Shown in pieces: positions 14,082 to 14,336 of a DNA stretch of 14,336 nucleotides; position 1 is the stretch's first letter, and every line of letters begins with the position of its first letter. Both the position numbers and the translations under genes were made by a program. This DNA is from Verrucomicrobiaceae bacterium (GTDB lineage Bacteria > Verrucomicrobiota > Verrucomicrobiae > Verrucomicrobiales > Akkermansiaceae), in NCBI GenBank assembly GCA_003820635.1, contig RPOS01000075.1:1-14336 (forward strand). Reading direction: 5' to 3'. The notes beneath the pieces are model-generated. The model did not search any database. It was not told the origin of the DNA and was given only the letters and a program-made list of their open reading frames with translations.

Positions 14082-14336
14082 TCCTGGATACCAACGGCCT
14101 TTCCGCTTGGTGGCTCAACGAACCGTCCTTCATCCGGCACATCGAGCACGCGGATCGCCTCTGCGTTCCCGTTCCCGCGTTGGCGGAATTCCGCTTCGGC
14201 ATCCTTAAATCCCGGTTTCGGGAAATGATGACGGCATGGCTTGAAGACGCGCTCGCCACCACCACGGTCCTGGTGGCTGACGATGCCACCACCCGCCACT
14301 ATGCGGAAATCCGTCTCCAACTCGCATCCGCAGGCA
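14078..14336 (+). CDS. vapC: PIN-domain toxin, VapC-like (3' end outside window)
   Basis: The first 86 codons of a PIN-domain ribonuclease are visible. MILDTNGLSAWW gives the first catalytic Asp (D4) and the usual Asn. PVPALAEFRFGI gives the conserved Glu (E37). ADDATTRHYAEI (67-78) corresponds to the 'T...YA.I' helix with a nearby acid. The later acidic residues of the active site lie beyond the window edge, so integrity cannot be judged. VapC toxins cut tRNA or rRNA in a metal-dependent way and are neutralised by the cognate VapB. FitB-type or other PIN toxins share these features, so the exact subfamily is open. The start overlaps the antitoxin stop. Confidence 0.85.
   Translation, partial: MILDTNGLSAWWLNEPSFIRHIEHADRLCVPVPALAEFRFGILKSRFREMMTAWLEDALATTTVLVADDATTRHYAEIRLQLASAG

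Overview
The window is a stretch of bacterial chromosome. It is GC-rich apart from one AT-rich gene near the left end. A PEP-CTERM surface protein, System II cytochrome c biogenesis (ResB plus a CcsA with a large periplasmic insert), a LolA-like protein and probable outer-membrane and lipoprotein genes point to a diderm. Taken together, and with the near absence of Shine-Dalgarno sequences, the best guess is a member of the Verrucomicrobia. That placement is inference from gene content. No ribosomal RNA, tRNA, insertion sequence, prophage or CRISPR array was seen.

Left part (1-1217): the last 46 codons of an NADPH-dependent FMN reductase-like protein, a hairpin-rich 112-bp gap, then an AT-rich PEP-CTERM gene on the minus strand. 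Its upstream region carries two closely related palindromes with centres 28 bp apart, which look like paired operators. The remaining 275 bp before the next gene show nothing recognisable.

Translation and RNA metabolism block (1218-6498): an ABC-F ATPase on the plus strand converges on an RNase R gene on the minus strand. Immediately upstream of rnr, on the same strand, lies the RNase P RNA gene (rnpB), and upstream of that a TraR/DksA-type C4 zinc-finger gene. The order zinc-finger protein, rnpB, rnr on one strand may be a transcriptional unit.

Envelope block (6612-8196): a secreted protein whose C-terminus resembles PagL-type beta-barrel deacylases converges on a xylose-isomerase-like TIM-barrel gene. 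A perfect 10-bp hairpin spans the junction.

Cytochrome c maturation operon (8299-13730, plus strand): a small lipoprotein, ResB, CcsA, a YhcC-type radical SAM protein and a LolA-like periplasmic carrier are packed tightly, with an 8-bp and a 4-bp overlap. ResB and CcsA should form the haem-delivery and ligation complex. The lipoprotein may be an accessory factor. The radical SAM and LolA genes look like co-transcribed passengers or envelope partners.

Right edge (13821-14336): a type II toxin-antitoxin pair, a ribbon-helix-helix antitoxin overlapping a VapC-like PIN toxin by 4 bp, with the toxin cut by the window end.

There is no clearly new multi-gene system here. The items most worth a second look are the paired palindromes at 894-942, the PagL-like protein lacking an obvious catalytic acid, the lipoprotein heading the cytochrome operon, and an odd sequence context of rare TTA leucine codons.
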